Position numbers and translations under genes: made by a program
Shown here: one piece after another, positions 1 to 8,271 of the stretch
Numbering within the stretch: position 1 is the stretch's first letter
Layout of the letters: each line of letters starts with the position of its first letter
The notes under the pieces: model-generated
What the model saw: the letters and a program-made list of their open reading frames with translations, nothing else
Told to the model about the DNA's origin: nothing
Databases searched by the model: none
Assembly: GCA_002421605.1 (NCBI GenBank)
Contig: DISJ01000001.1
Coordinates: 1-64,000, forward strand
From: Rhodobacteraceae bacterium UBA6213
GTDB taxonomy: Bacteria > Pseudomonadota > Alphaproteobacteria > Rhodobacterales > Rhodobacteraceae
DNA length: 64,000 nucleotides
Direction: 5' to 3'

Positions 1-579
1 GCCCTCGCAGTGGAATGATCGCGCGACCTGCTCAGGCCTGATTGTCGGGGCTGGACGAAATGGCTAAGAGTTACTTGCTGTCCTGGTCTGCTTGAAGCAC
101 CAGACCCGGACTATGCATCTGCCCCGTGAGCGGCGACTCGACGCCATCGCGGCCACCACGACGCGGCAGTTGATACGCGCGCTGAACATTGCCAACTGCC
201 CCGCAATACCCGTTCAGATAGCTTCATTGTTTACCAAACAGAAAGAAATGCCCTGTCATAATCGTCCTTAATGGATGCTTTCGCCAATCGGCGCGACATT
301 CATCTTTTAACGAGGTAAGGGCAGCGCAGATGACAGATATGGCATATCTGACAAACCCAGCTGAGCGTCGAGCAGCAGGCGAACCTGCAACCGTGATCGC
401 CTCTTTAGACAAATTTCTTCTCCGGAAATTACGTGCCAAACAACCGTCCCAAAACTTCTTGCGATCAAAGTTGCGCCTAGGCCCGCCGTAACCACCAAAA
501 CGACGCCACGTTTTCCAAGCGTGGGGCACCATGAAGCACCAAAAGATCGTCACACTTACAATCACGTAGGGCCAATACA
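1..579. other. Left-edge region without a supported gene
   Basis: No reading frame here has both a credible start and protein-like composition. A short plus-strand frame from an ATG at 113 to a TAA at 271 (52 codons) begins MHLPRERRLDAIAATTTRQL; it has no clear ribosome binding site and I recognise no family. A 126-codon minus-strand frame (224-604) overlaps the start of the next gene and looks accidental. The base composition is AT-richer than most of the window, matching the three genes that follow. It may be the upstream flank and promoter region of the glycosyltransferase cassette. Confidence 0.5.
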
Positions 580-1635
580 ATGCCTGCAACTCCGAGCATT
601 GCATATGTCATAGAACCGCGATTTCCCGGGGGAACCTCTTCCGCTGTGGCGAATGAGTTACGCGCGACAGCGCGCATGGCTCCTGTCAGCGTAAACGCCA
701 TCTCGTCCGAAATGTTCAAAGGCGGCACTATTGCACCATACCTGAAAGCGGCACTTCAAAACCTTAACATTGAAATGACCTGGGACCCGCAATCGATCAG
801 CGCCAATATTGTCATCATTCACAACCCCTCATTCCTGAAATTTCAAAAGCAATTAGGTACACGCATAGTTGCAAATCACATCATTGTTGTCGCGCACGAA
901 AACTTCCTCCGCCCCGGTGGTGCCGAAGCATTTGATGTGACCTCCTGCCTCGGCGCAATTGATCGCGCGTCAGTCGCGCTTACAAAATCAATAGCGCCCG
1001 TTTCGCCCTATAATCGCAAAACCATCACTGAATGGATGGAAAGCAATCACTTTTCGGACCGATGGACATTACTCAACAGAGACTGGCTCAATATTTGTGA
1101 CTTTCCCATTGCCCCTCCAAACCAGCATCCGAATGACCGACGCGGGCGTCATTCGAGGGCGGGGTTCGAAAAATTTCCGAACATCCGCGATATGGACCTG
1201 TGTTTTCCAAGCCATGCGCAATCAAATGTCATTCTGGGCGCCGACACGTTTATAAGCGACGCGATACAGCGGCCACACTGGGAAATGATTCCGTTCCGTG
1301 GGATGAGTGTCTCTGACTATTTCGAAAAAATCGACTTCATGGTGTATTTTACGTCGCCCGCATGGCGCGAAAGTTTTGGCAGAGTCATCGCAGAATCGAT
1401 CGCGGCGGGAAAGATCGTCATTACAGATCCTGGAACGGCCTCCGTATTCTCTGGCGCAACCGTGCCTGCCGCACCGCAAGATGTCGACGATATTGTGCGG
1501 ATGTTCGTGGCCGAGCCCAGACGCTACGTCGATTTTGTGACGCTGGCTCAAGGTAAACTGGCGGAATTTTCCGAAAGCTCATTTCAACTTAGGTTTTCCG
1601 AATACTTGCATAATTTTCTCGGAGTGCGAAAATGA
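580..1635 (+). CDS. GT4-like glycosyltransferase
   Basis: 351 residues, probably a GT-B fold sugar transferase acting in the cytoplasm on a surface glycan. The strongest evidence is near residues 251-284: an IDFMVYFTSP strand, then ESFGRVIAESIAAGKIVITDP. E264 and E272 keep the EX7E spacing typical of GT4 nucleotide-sugar binding. The N-terminal half begins IAYVIEPRFPGGTSSAVANEL, with a GGTS glycine turn like the acceptor-domain loop of GT4 enzymes. The stop overlaps the next gene's ATG (ATGA at 1632-1635), so the two are translationally coupled. Codon use is AT-richer than later genes, suggesting acquisition. Donor and acceptor cannot be read from the sequence. Confidence 0.7.
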   Translation: MPATPSIAYVIEPRFPGGTSSAVANELRATARMAPVSVNAISSEMFKGGTIAPYLKAALQNLNIEMTWDPQSISANIVIIHNPSFLKFQKQLGTRIVANHIIVVAHENFLRPGGAEAFDVTSCLGAIDRASVALTKSIAPVSPYNRKTITEWMESNHFSDRWTLLNRDWLNICDFPIAPPNQHPNDRRGRHSRAGFEKFPNIRDMDLCFPSHAQSNVILGADTFISDAIQRPHWEMIPFRGMSVSDYFEKIDFMVYFTSPAWRESFGRVIAESIAAGKIVITDPGTASVFSGATVPAAPQDVDDIVRMFVAEPRRYVDFVTLAQGKLAEFSESSFQLRFSEYLHNFLGVRK

Positions 1636-3701
1636 TCTTGATCGAGTCGGGTCAGGTTAACGAAAAACATTTCGACGCGAAAATTCTTTTTGCCTCGATG
1701 TTAGCAGCGCGCGGCCACCACGCCGTGATCGACGACACGTGCACGCCCCCATTGCGCGATCGACACCAGCAATATGAAGCTTCGCGCTTTCTATGCAGCC
1801 CGCGCGATATACAGTTCAACCATCTGATACTGCTTGGCGCCGAAAACATCGCTGACAGCGTTCTAGCGAAGTTGCGGACCTATGAGTTTCGGCCGGATGC
1901 GACTTTCTCGGCGATCGGTAGATTTCCCGAGCGTCAAAACATCATTGCCTCGCAGTCAAAAATAGCCTACGCGGTAGGCTTCGAGCCACGGTTGCTTGAT
2001 CTAGCGACGTTCGCTGGACACCCGCTTTTAAACGACTCCATTTGCCCGCTTGTGGCAGTGAAGGCCAACACTCGCCATTTGTCGCGGCAGGTCCCGAATG
2101 TGTTGCTTTTTCTTCCAGTCGATTTTCTAGAGATGCCGCTGACACTTCCCCTGCTCGGCGCCATGAATAATTGCAAGACGTATCGTTTGCATGTCGTAAC
2201 ATCAGGCGCGGGCAAGGAACACATTGCCAACTCAAGATACCGCGGCCTGTCGGTTTTTGGCTATTCAGAGATTTCTGCAGATGCCTATGCGAAAATGACC
2301 GACTTCGCGGTATTTCTCGGCAACGAAGCGCCGGGAGAACGATTTACAGCGTTTGCGCTTCAACTGATGCGCAGCGGCGGTGTTGTGATTGACTGCACCA
2401 GCACCAGGGCATTCGTAAAATGCGGCGCACCGGCGCTGCCCGGGCCGGAGGATCTTGGGGCGGTGTCTGGCTATCTTGAAAGTGGGGTTTTGCAGAAACA
2501 ACACGAGTTCGCCGCGGAAAGCTTTGAAAGCTCTTGGCTTGCAAGGAACACTATTGAGCGTCTGGAAACAGCACTTTCGTTGCCGCCTCCAGAAATGGAA
2601 ATCCCCGAGTGCGCAGCCGCCAAGCCCGGCATCGTGTTCATACCGACCAATGGTGTCGGCCTTGGACACGCCCAAAGATGCTCGGTAATCGCCGCGAACA
2701 TTTCCAATTCCATCGATGTCTCCTTTGCGGCATTTCCAAGTTGTCAGCCTTTGCTACGCTCAAAAGGTTTTGCATGTGCGCCATTGGTGCAGAAAAGCGA
2801 GTCTCATCTTGATAGCCACGCGAACGACATCATCAACTATCTGCGGCTCCAACGATTTGTTCAAACCGGCGATCAGTTGGTTTTCGATGGTGGGTACATC
2901 TTTGATTCTGTTTTTCGCACGATTATTGAAAGGCAGCTCAAGTCCACATGGATCAGGCGCGGCCTTTGGCAACCAGGTCAAATCAATGAGACATCTCTGG
3001 AGCGCGAGAAAGTATTTGACCAGGTCATCGTTCCGTCGGAGGCATTCAGCGAACTTAATTCAAGCTATTCTTTTGGAGAAAAAATCCATGTAGTTGGCCC
3101 CATCGCGCAAAAATGCGCGCGCGGGCCGAGCGACCATGAAGCGTTGCGGAGCACCTTAAAGGCGCAGTTCGGGCGCGACTTCGATAAGATGGTAGTCACA
3201 ATGCTTGGAGGTGGCGTCGCGGCCGATCGCTCTGCGCAAATGCAGATGCTCTGTGCATTATTCGAGCATCGCACCGACTGCCTTCACCTTGTGGTGGTGT
3301 GGCCGAATTCCAAGGTATCACCCGGACTTTACGCGTGGAAGAATACTCACGTAGTCAGCACGAAAAACGCACTACCGCTCTGCATGGCCAGCAACTTTGC
3401 AATTTCCGCAGTTGGTTATAATTCCTTTCACGAATTTTTGTATCACGGTATTCCCGCTATTTTCATCCCGCAGATCGCCCCTTACATGGACGATCAAGAA
3501 CGCCGCGCGCGCGCTGCATCTGATCGGGGGTATGCCGCAACGGTCATCGCGACCGATCTCATGATGCTTGAGCGCGAGATTTGCGCGTTTCTTGATGCTG
3601 GCAAAGCACAAGAGATCAAAGATTGCTTGGCAAAGGCGCAGCTTCCAGCACTGGGAAACCTTCGCGCTGCAGAATTGATTGAAGGGGTTTTCGCAAAATG
3701 A
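1632..3701 (+). CDS. Two-module glycosyltransferase with MurG/GT28-like C-terminal half
   Basis: 689 residues. Residues about 333-660 look like a GT-B enzyme of the MurG/GT28 type: GVGLGHAQR at 341-349 is the acceptor-domain glycine loop, and SAVGYNSFHEFLYHGIPAIF at 592-611, followed by DDQERRA at 620-626, resembles the donor-binding C-domain. Residues 1-320 form a separate module. Around 204-262 it parallels the end of the upstream GT4-like protein (RGLSVFGYSEI, MTDFAVFLG, GERFTAFALQLMRSGGVVI). There the EX7E pair reads E236/Q244, so this half may be a non-catalytic GT4 relative. The gene overlaps both neighbours by ATGA, implying one co-translated unit. Sugar and acceptor are unknown. Confidence 0.65.
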   Translation: MILIESGQVNEKHFDAKILFASMLAARGHHAVIDDTCTPPLRDRHQQYEASRFLCSPRDIQFNHLILLGAENIADSVLAKLRTYEFRPDATFSAIGRFPERQNIIASQSKIAYAVGFEPRLLDLATFAGHPLLNDSICPLVAVKANTRHLSRQVPNVLLFLPVDFLEMPLTLPLLGAMNNCKTYRLHVVTSGAGKEHIANSRYRGLSVFGYSEISADAYAKMTDFAVFLGNEAPGERFTAFALQLMRSGGVVIDCTSTRAFVKCGAPALPGPEDLGAVSGYLESGVLQKQHEFAAESFESSWLARNTIERLETALSLPPPEMEIPECAAAKPGIVFIPTNGVGLGHAQRCSVIAANISNSIDVSFAAFPSCQPLLRSKGFACAPLVQKSESHLDSHANDIINYLRLQRFVQTGDQLVFDGGYIFDSVFRTIIERQLKSTWIRRGLWQPGQINETSLEREKVFDQVIVPSEAFSELNSSYSFGEKIHVVGPIAQKCARGPSDHEALRSTLKAQFGRDFDKMVVTMLGGGVAADRSAQMQMLCALFEHRTDCLHLVVVWPNSKVSPGLYAWKNTHVVSTKNALPLCMASNFAISAVGYNSFHEFLYHGIPAIFIPQIAPYMDDQERRARAASDRGYAATVIATDLMMLEREICAFLDAGKAQEIKDCLAKAQLPALGNLRAAELIEGVFAK

Positions 3702-4150
3702 TTTCCGACGATTGGCTTGCAGTTATGTCGCGGATCAGTGCTTCAAGACCGATCAGTTTGGAGCCCGTGCTCGGGGCTCCCGTGCAAGACGGCGCGGGCA
3801 GTCGGGATGCGATGCCCGATCGCACCTTGGTGGGGGTGCGGACTCTTCCTTCGGCAAAGCTTTGGCCAAAGAAAGATTCGTCTGTGCCTTACGTCGGCAT
3901 TCGCATTGATTGCGAGGTCGCACATCCGGCACAGCTCGCATATCGCCTTGCCGCTGCGGCACTGGAACGAGGCATCGCACCGATCATCCTTGCAACACAT
4001 TCAAACAGCGGTCTTGAGCGGTTTGGGTTTCGTGTAGAACTTCTGAGCGGAAACACGGCCGATGAGCTTTGCGCGAGTGAGGCTGAGCTTTTGCGGTTTT
4101 GGGATATTTCTGTCGTAATCAATTCATCTGATATTGGGGGACTTTTCTGA
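3698..4150 (+). CDS. Small unknown protein, third gene of glycosyltransferase cassette
   Basis: 150 residues, not recognised. The ATG overlaps the stop of the preceding glycosyltransferase gene (ATGA at 3698-3701), which supports genuine coupled translation. Residues about 63-150 look folded: a YVGIRIDCEVAH strand, a helix AQLAYRLAAAALERG, the strand APIILATHS, then a GLERFGFRVELL segment and a final ISVVINSSDIGGLF. That alternating beta/alpha pattern could be half of a Rossmann-like domain. Residues 20-60 are low in hydrophobics and probably a linker. No signal peptide or membrane helix is visible. It could be a partner subunit or a truncated third transferase. Confidence 0.5.
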   Translation: MISDDWLAVMSRISASRPISLEPVLGAPVQDGAGSRDAMPDRTLVGVRTLPSAKLWPKKDSSVPYVGIRIDCEVAHPAQLAYRLAAAALERGIAPIILATHSNSGLERFGFRVELLSGNTADELCASEAELLRFWDISVVINSSDIGGLF

Positions 4151-4471
4151 CACAGCTGCAAAGCCTGCAGGTTGAGACGCGGCCCCTTGATCTTGTATTG
4201 CGGATGCACTCTGGCGCTGCAGGAAAGGTTGCCCGCGCCTCTGCGCCACGCCAATCGCAGGCTTCGCCGGACGGTAATTCTTGAGGTCGGCCCGAAACAC
4301 GCGTCATCACCCACGCGCGCCCGAATGACGCGCAGCAGCGTGTTGCGTCCGTGAGGGCTAGGCCAAGGTTTTTGCTAACTGAGGTTCACGTGACGTGGGC
4401 ACCTGCGTCAGCTGGTCGGGTCGGGCGCCACTACGGCGTCAGGCATGATGCGCAACAGATGCGGCCCGAAG
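4151..4471. other. Intergenic region between the glycosyltransferase cassette and lysR
   Basis: About 320 bases with no convincing gene on either strand; the short frames present are Arg-rich and composition-driven. An 8-base palindrome TCACGTGA lies near 4385. No T-run terminator could be identified. Base composition shifts here from the AT-richer cassette on the left to the GC-rich background on the right, so an island boundary may fall in or near this stretch. Confidence 0.4.
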
Positions 4472-5365
4472 TTACCCTGTCAGAATCGGACGCAACGCCT
4501 CGCTCTCTTTCAGAACAAACGCGAAAAACGCGGAAATGCGCGGGGTATTGCGCTGATCGGGATGTGCAAGAATGCGCCAAGCGCGGGTCAATTCAGGAAC
4601 CGGGCCAAAGAGGCGGACAAGATCGGGTTCTGCGTCACCCAAGGCCATTGGCAAAGGGGCGACACCCAACCCGGCTTTGGCCGCATAGATCATGCCAAGA
4701 ACGCTGGTGTTGCGGGCGGCGTAGGTCGCAGAGGGCGCCACCTCTTTCAGCCAAGTCATCACGCGATGCTTAGTCATGCTTTCTTCAAACGCGATCAGCG
4801 GGTGGACCGCCAGATCACCCACATCGGCAGGTGCGCCGTTGCGTTCAGCATATTGGCGGCTGGCGTAAACTGCCCAAAGCGAATTCGCAATCTTGCGCCC
4901 CACGAGAACGTTGTCATCTGTATCGCCTGACCGCAAAGCGACGTCGGCTTCGCCCTTTGATAAATCAACGTATTGATCGCTCAGAACAAACTCCACCTTC
5001 ATGCCGGGGTTGGCGCGCTGAAATCTGTCGAGAATACCGGATTGGGTTAGCCGAAAGGCAATTGGTTCGGGGCAGGTCAGGCGGATGATGCCGACACGGT
5101 CGCGCCCCAGATCCGCAAGCCCTTGTTCGAATGAAGCGGCCGCCTTTGCAACGCTTTCAGCCAAGGGCAACATAGCCACGCCAAGCTCGGTCAGCCGATA
5201 GCCGGAAGGCAGCCTTTCAACCAACCTCTGACCGAGGTTCTGCTCGAGCGTCGCCAACCTTCGTTGAACGGTCGATTGGTTTACGCCAAGCGATCGCGCC
5301 GCAGAAATCGTGCTGCCCTTGCTGGCCACGGCCAGAAAAAACTTCAGATCGTTCCAGTCGAACAT
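4472..5365 (-). CDS. LysR-family transcriptional regulator
   Basis: 297 residues. The N-terminus MFDWNDLKFFLAVASKGSTI, then SAARSLGVNQSTVQRRLATLE, is a standard LysR winged helix-turn-helix (residues about 3-60), followed by a periplasmic-binding-like effector domain. The frame is open for 59 more codons upstream, but that segment is Cys/Arg-rich and unlike the family, so the ATG whose complement lies at 5363-5365 is used. The gene is divergent from the methyltransferase across a 190-base gap, the usual geometry for a LysR protein controlling itself and its neighbour. The effector is unknown. Confidence 0.88.
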   Translation of the reverse strand: MFDWNDLKFFLAVASKGSTISAARSLGVNQSTVQRRLATLEQNLGQRLVERLPSGYRLTELGVAMLPLAESVAKAAASFEQGLADLGRDRVGIIRLTCPEPIAFRLTQSGILDRFQRANPGMKVEFVLSDQYVDLSKGEADVALRSGDTDDNVLVGRKIANSLWAVYASRQYAERNGAPADVGDLAVHPLIAFEESMTKHRVMTWLKEVAPSATYAARNTSVLGMIYAAKAGLGVAPLPMALGDAEPDLVRLFGPVPELTRAWRILAHPDQRNTPRISAFFAFVLKESEALRPILTG

Positions 5366-5556
5366 GATGCCCCCCGCATAACTGCGGCCCCCATCCGCAA
5401 CACTGCGGCTGTTGCGCCACCCCAGACAAGCGCAATCTTTGGCTATCGGCGGCACATCGCACCCGCCGCCACATCGCAAGCCGCAAAGTATCGGCGCAAC
5501 GCAGCTTCGGGCTGCTGGCCGAAAGTTGCCCTGACCTATCACAGAGGATCATGACC

Positions 5557-6420
5557 ATGACAATTGACCTCATTTCGAAAACCACAGTTGCCAGCACCCA
5601 AGCTGGGAGAAAGTGGGACAAGACCGCCGCCGGGTGGGACAAGCACACCCCCGAAATTCGCAACTGGCTGCGTGTAACGACCGACGCGATGATCGAGATG
5701 GCCGCAATCAGGCCGGGCGATACGGTGCTCGACCTGGCAGCGGGGGCTGGCGATCAGACGCTGGATATCGCGCGCAAAGTTGGCGAAAAAGGCAGCGTCG
5801 TTGCGAGCGATATCTCGCCGGGTATTCTAGAGCACGCTTTCGCCAATGCAGTGGCGGCGGGCCATCAGAATGTGCGCATCCATTGCGCGGACGCTGAACA
5901 CATTGGGCTGGCAGAAGCAACCTTCGATGCCGCGGTTTCGCGCCTTGGCCTGATGTTTTTGCCCGATCCGCTGCAAGGGCTTTGTGAGATCGTGCGTGTT
6001 CTGAAACCGGGCGGGCGTTTTTGCAGCGTTGTCTTTGCGGGCCCCGATGCGAACCCCTGTTTGCGGATTCTAATGTCGAGCGCGATGCGCCACGCAGGCA
6101 TTGCGCCAAGCGATCCTTTCCGCCCAGGCGGGCTTGTCAGCTTGGGCAAGCCGGGCTTGATTGATGCGTTGTTTAGCAAGGCGGGGTTCCACGGGGTTGC
6201 GACAACGCGCATTGATGCGCCCTTCCACCTTCCCGCGACAAAGGACTACATGGCATTCATTCGCGATGCGGCAGGCCCGATTTTGCAGATTCTGGCGCCT
6301 TTGAGCGCACGCGCGCAGGCCGACGCCTGGGCAGGCATCACGGCGCAGTTGGAGATTTATCAGACCGAAAGCGGCTGGATCGGGCCAAACACGCTGCTGC
6401 TGACGACCGGCCAGCGATGA
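5557..6420 (+). CDS. Class I SAM-dependent methyltransferase
   Basis: 287 residues. VLDLAAGAGDQTLDIARKVG near residues 57-76 is SAM motif I, with VVASDISPGILEHA supplying the acidic residue of motif II and a FDAAVSRLGLMFLPD segment as the post-motif region. This is the UbiE/Methyltransf_11 type. Two ATGs sit at 5551 and 5557; the AGAGGA ribosome site ends only 2 bases before the first but 8 before the second, so the second is chosen. It is divergent from the LysR gene and probably under its control. The substrate is not evident; the protein lacks quinone-biosynthesis neighbours, so a ubiE assignment is not supported. Confidence 0.82.
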   Translation: MTIDLISKTTVASTQAGRKWDKTAAGWDKHTPEIRNWLRVTTDAMIEMAAIRPGDTVLDLAAGAGDQTLDIARKVGEKGSVVASDISPGILEHAFANAVAAGHQNVRIHCADAEHIGLAEATFDAAVSRLGLMFLPDPLQGLCEIVRVLKPGGRFCSVVFAGPDANPCLRILMSSAMRHAGIAPSDPFRPGGLVSLGKPGLIDALFSKAGFHGVATTRIDAPFHLPATKDYMAFIRDAAGPILQILAPLSARAQADAWAGITAQLEIYQTESGWIGPNTLLLTTGQR

Positions 6421-6438
6421 TGGCGGCAGGTACAAGCT

Positions 6439-7167
6439 TCAGAGGTCGTTTCGTTGCGGCAGAATGACCAGATCACGGATCGTGACGTTTCTTGGCCGTG
6501 TCAGCATGAACAAAACAGCCTCCGCAACCTCGATAGGTTCAATCAGCCCGCCATTGGCTAGCTCTGCCTCAAGCTTTTCCTTTGGCCAGTCATCGATCAG
6601 TGCCGTCACCACCGGGCCGGGTAAAACCGAGCCGACACGAATGGAATATTTTGCAACCTGTCTGCGAACGGTGTGAACAAAAGCCTGAACCGCAAACTTT
6701 GATGCCGTGTAGATCGGCTCGCCCATAACCGGCACAACACCGGCGATCGAGCCGGTAACAATGATGTCGCCGGTTTCTCGCGACGCCATATGCGGCAACA
6801 CCGCATGCACGGACCTGAAGACTGAATTGATATTGAGGTTCAGCACACTATCCCATTTGTCCGGATTGCCGTCGATGATGTCACCGCCAACATAAGACCC
6901 GGCATTGGCGTGAAAAATGTCCAATTGCCCGGTCATTTCCAGAATCGAGGGCATCATCGTAGCAACGCTTGCCGGGTCTGTCAGATCGATGACCAATGGC
7001 AGCGCATCAGGCCCAAGTGCCGCGCATATTTCGGCCAGCGCCGCTTCGGCACGGTCGATAAATACCACGCGCGCGCCTGACCTGAGCATGATCTTGGCGC
7101 ACTCCAGACCAATTCCTGACGCCGCGCCGGTAACCGCAGCAACTTTGCCCGCCAGTGTCCGCTCCAT
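6439..7167 (-). CDS. rbtD: Ribitol 2-dehydrogenase (SDR family)
   Basis: 242 residues, oxidising ribitol to D-ribulose with NAD+. The classical SDR signature is complete: TGAASGIG at 13-20, NAG at 88-90 and catalytic S140, Y153 and K157. Long stretches (LDIFHANAG, PIYTASKFAVQAFVHT, VLPGPVVTALIDDWPK, the C-terminal VILP) match what I remember of Klebsiella RbtD, more than a generic SDR would. An in-frame TTG at 7206 would lengthen the protein, but the ATG at 7167 follows a GAGGGG ribosome site. It is last in the leftward polyol operon, 35 bases after the ATPase gene. Confidence 0.85.
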   Translation of the reverse strand: MERTLAGKVAAVTGAASGIGLECAKIMLRSGARVVFIDRAEAALAEICAALGPDALPLVIDLTDPASVATMMPSILEMTGQLDIFHANAGSYVGGDIIDGNPDKWDSVLNLNINSVFRSVHAVLPHMASRETGDIIVTGSIAGVVPVMGEPIYTASKFAVQAFVHTVRRQVAKYSIRVGSVLPGPVVTALIDDWPKEKLEAELANGGLIEPIEVAEAVLFMLTRPRNVTIRDLVILPQRNDL

Positions 7168-7202
7168 CTCTAACCCCTCTTTTTTCAAGCTCGTGTCTGT
7201 GG

Positions 7203-8270
7203 TCAATCCGCAGGAAATAGATGCGCGGACTCCGGATCGAAGGAAAATTCGACGGCAGCTGCCGGATCAAAGCTCAAGTCCTGCGGGATTGCCGCAAGGG
7301 CGTGTTCTTTTGATGCGGTTTCAAAGCTCACGATCGTTTCAGAGCCCAACCGTTCGACCAGCAGGACGGTTCCTTTCACCCTACCGCTCAAAACATCGCC
7401 GTTTTTCAGGTGCAGGTTTTGTGGGCGAACACCAAGCTGCGCGGAATTGCCTACTGTAAAGCCCGCCGCGGCAAGCGCCACTGGCAGAACCGATGGCGAT
7501 TCAACGGTTACGGAACCTTCGGATACTTGCGTCACGGTTACGTCGAAGAAGTTCATCCGCGGCGATCCGATGAACCCGGCAACGAACTTGTTTGCCGGTT
7601 TTTTATAGATGTCGATCGGGCTTCCGATCTGGCGCACAAACCCGTTTTCAAGCACGACGATCTTGTCGGCCAAGGTCATGGCCTCGACCTGATCGTGCGT
7701 CACATAGACCATGGTTGCGCCAAACTCCTGATGGATCTTGGCGATCTCCATGCGCATATCCATACGAAGCGCCGCATCCAGATTGGAAAGCGGTTCATCG
7801 AACAAAAATACCGATGGCTTGCGGGTAATCGCGCGCCCGATCGCCACGCGCTGGCGCTGGCCACCGGAAAGCTGGCTTGGCTTGCGGTCAAGCAATTCCT
7901 CTAGCTTCAGAATGCGCGCGGCCTCACGCACCCTTGTGTCAACTTCGTCTTTCGGGGTCTTTTTTAGCGAAAGCCCGAAGCTCATGTTTTCGTAAACGGT
8001 CAGATGCGGGTAAAGCGCATAGGATTGGAACACCATTGCGATGCCCCGATCCTGAGGCTCCACATCGTTGCAGCGCTTGCCCTCAATGAAAAGATCGCCA
8101 TCCGAAATATCGTCCAACCCGGCGATCATGCGCAGCAAGGTTGATTTGCCGCACCCGGACGGCCCGACAAAGACCACAAACTCACCATCGGCGATTTCCA
8201 GACTCACGCCTTTGATCACCTCTACAGCGCCAAACCGTTTCTTGAGATTGGTGAGTCGTAATTCGGCCAT
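7203..8270 (-). CDS. ABC transporter ATPase, UgpC/MalK type, polyol uptake
   Basis: 355 residues. The nucleotide-binding domain has Walker A GPSGCGKST at 36-44, the FQSYALYPH Q-loop region, signature LSGGQRQRVAIGRA near 134-147 and Walker B FLFDEP at 155-160. A C-terminal OB-like regulatory region of about 110 residues is characteristic of the MalK/UgpC subgroup, which pairs with two MalF/MalG-type permeases as found here. A longer frame reaches 8330, but the ATG at 8270 lies one base after the kinase stop and matches the family start (MAELRLTNLKKRFG). It powers the binding protein and permeases encoded upstream in the operon. Confidence 0.9.
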   Translation of the reverse strand: MAELRLTNLKKRFGAVEVIKGVSLEIADGEFVVFVGPSGCGKSTLLRMIAGLDDISDGDLFIEGKRCNDVEPQDRGIAMVFQSYALYPHLTVYENMSFGLSLKKTPKDEVDTRVREAARILKLEELLDRKPSQLSGGQRQRVAIGRAITRKPSVFLFDEPLSNLDAALRMDMRMEIAKIHQEFGATMVYVTHDQVEAMTLADKIVVLENGFVRQIGSPIDIYKKPANKFVAGFIGSPRMNFFDVTVTQVSEGSVTVESPSVLPVALAAAGFTVGNSAQLGVRPQNLHLKNGDVLSGRVKGTVLLVERLGSETIVSFETASKEHALAAIPQDLSFDPAAAVEFSFDPESAHLFPAD

Positions 8271-8271
8271 T

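Noticed and set aside
224..604. 126-codon minus-strand frame at left edge
   Set aside because: Overlaps the start of the glycosyltransferase gene, has no ribosome site and no family resemblance.
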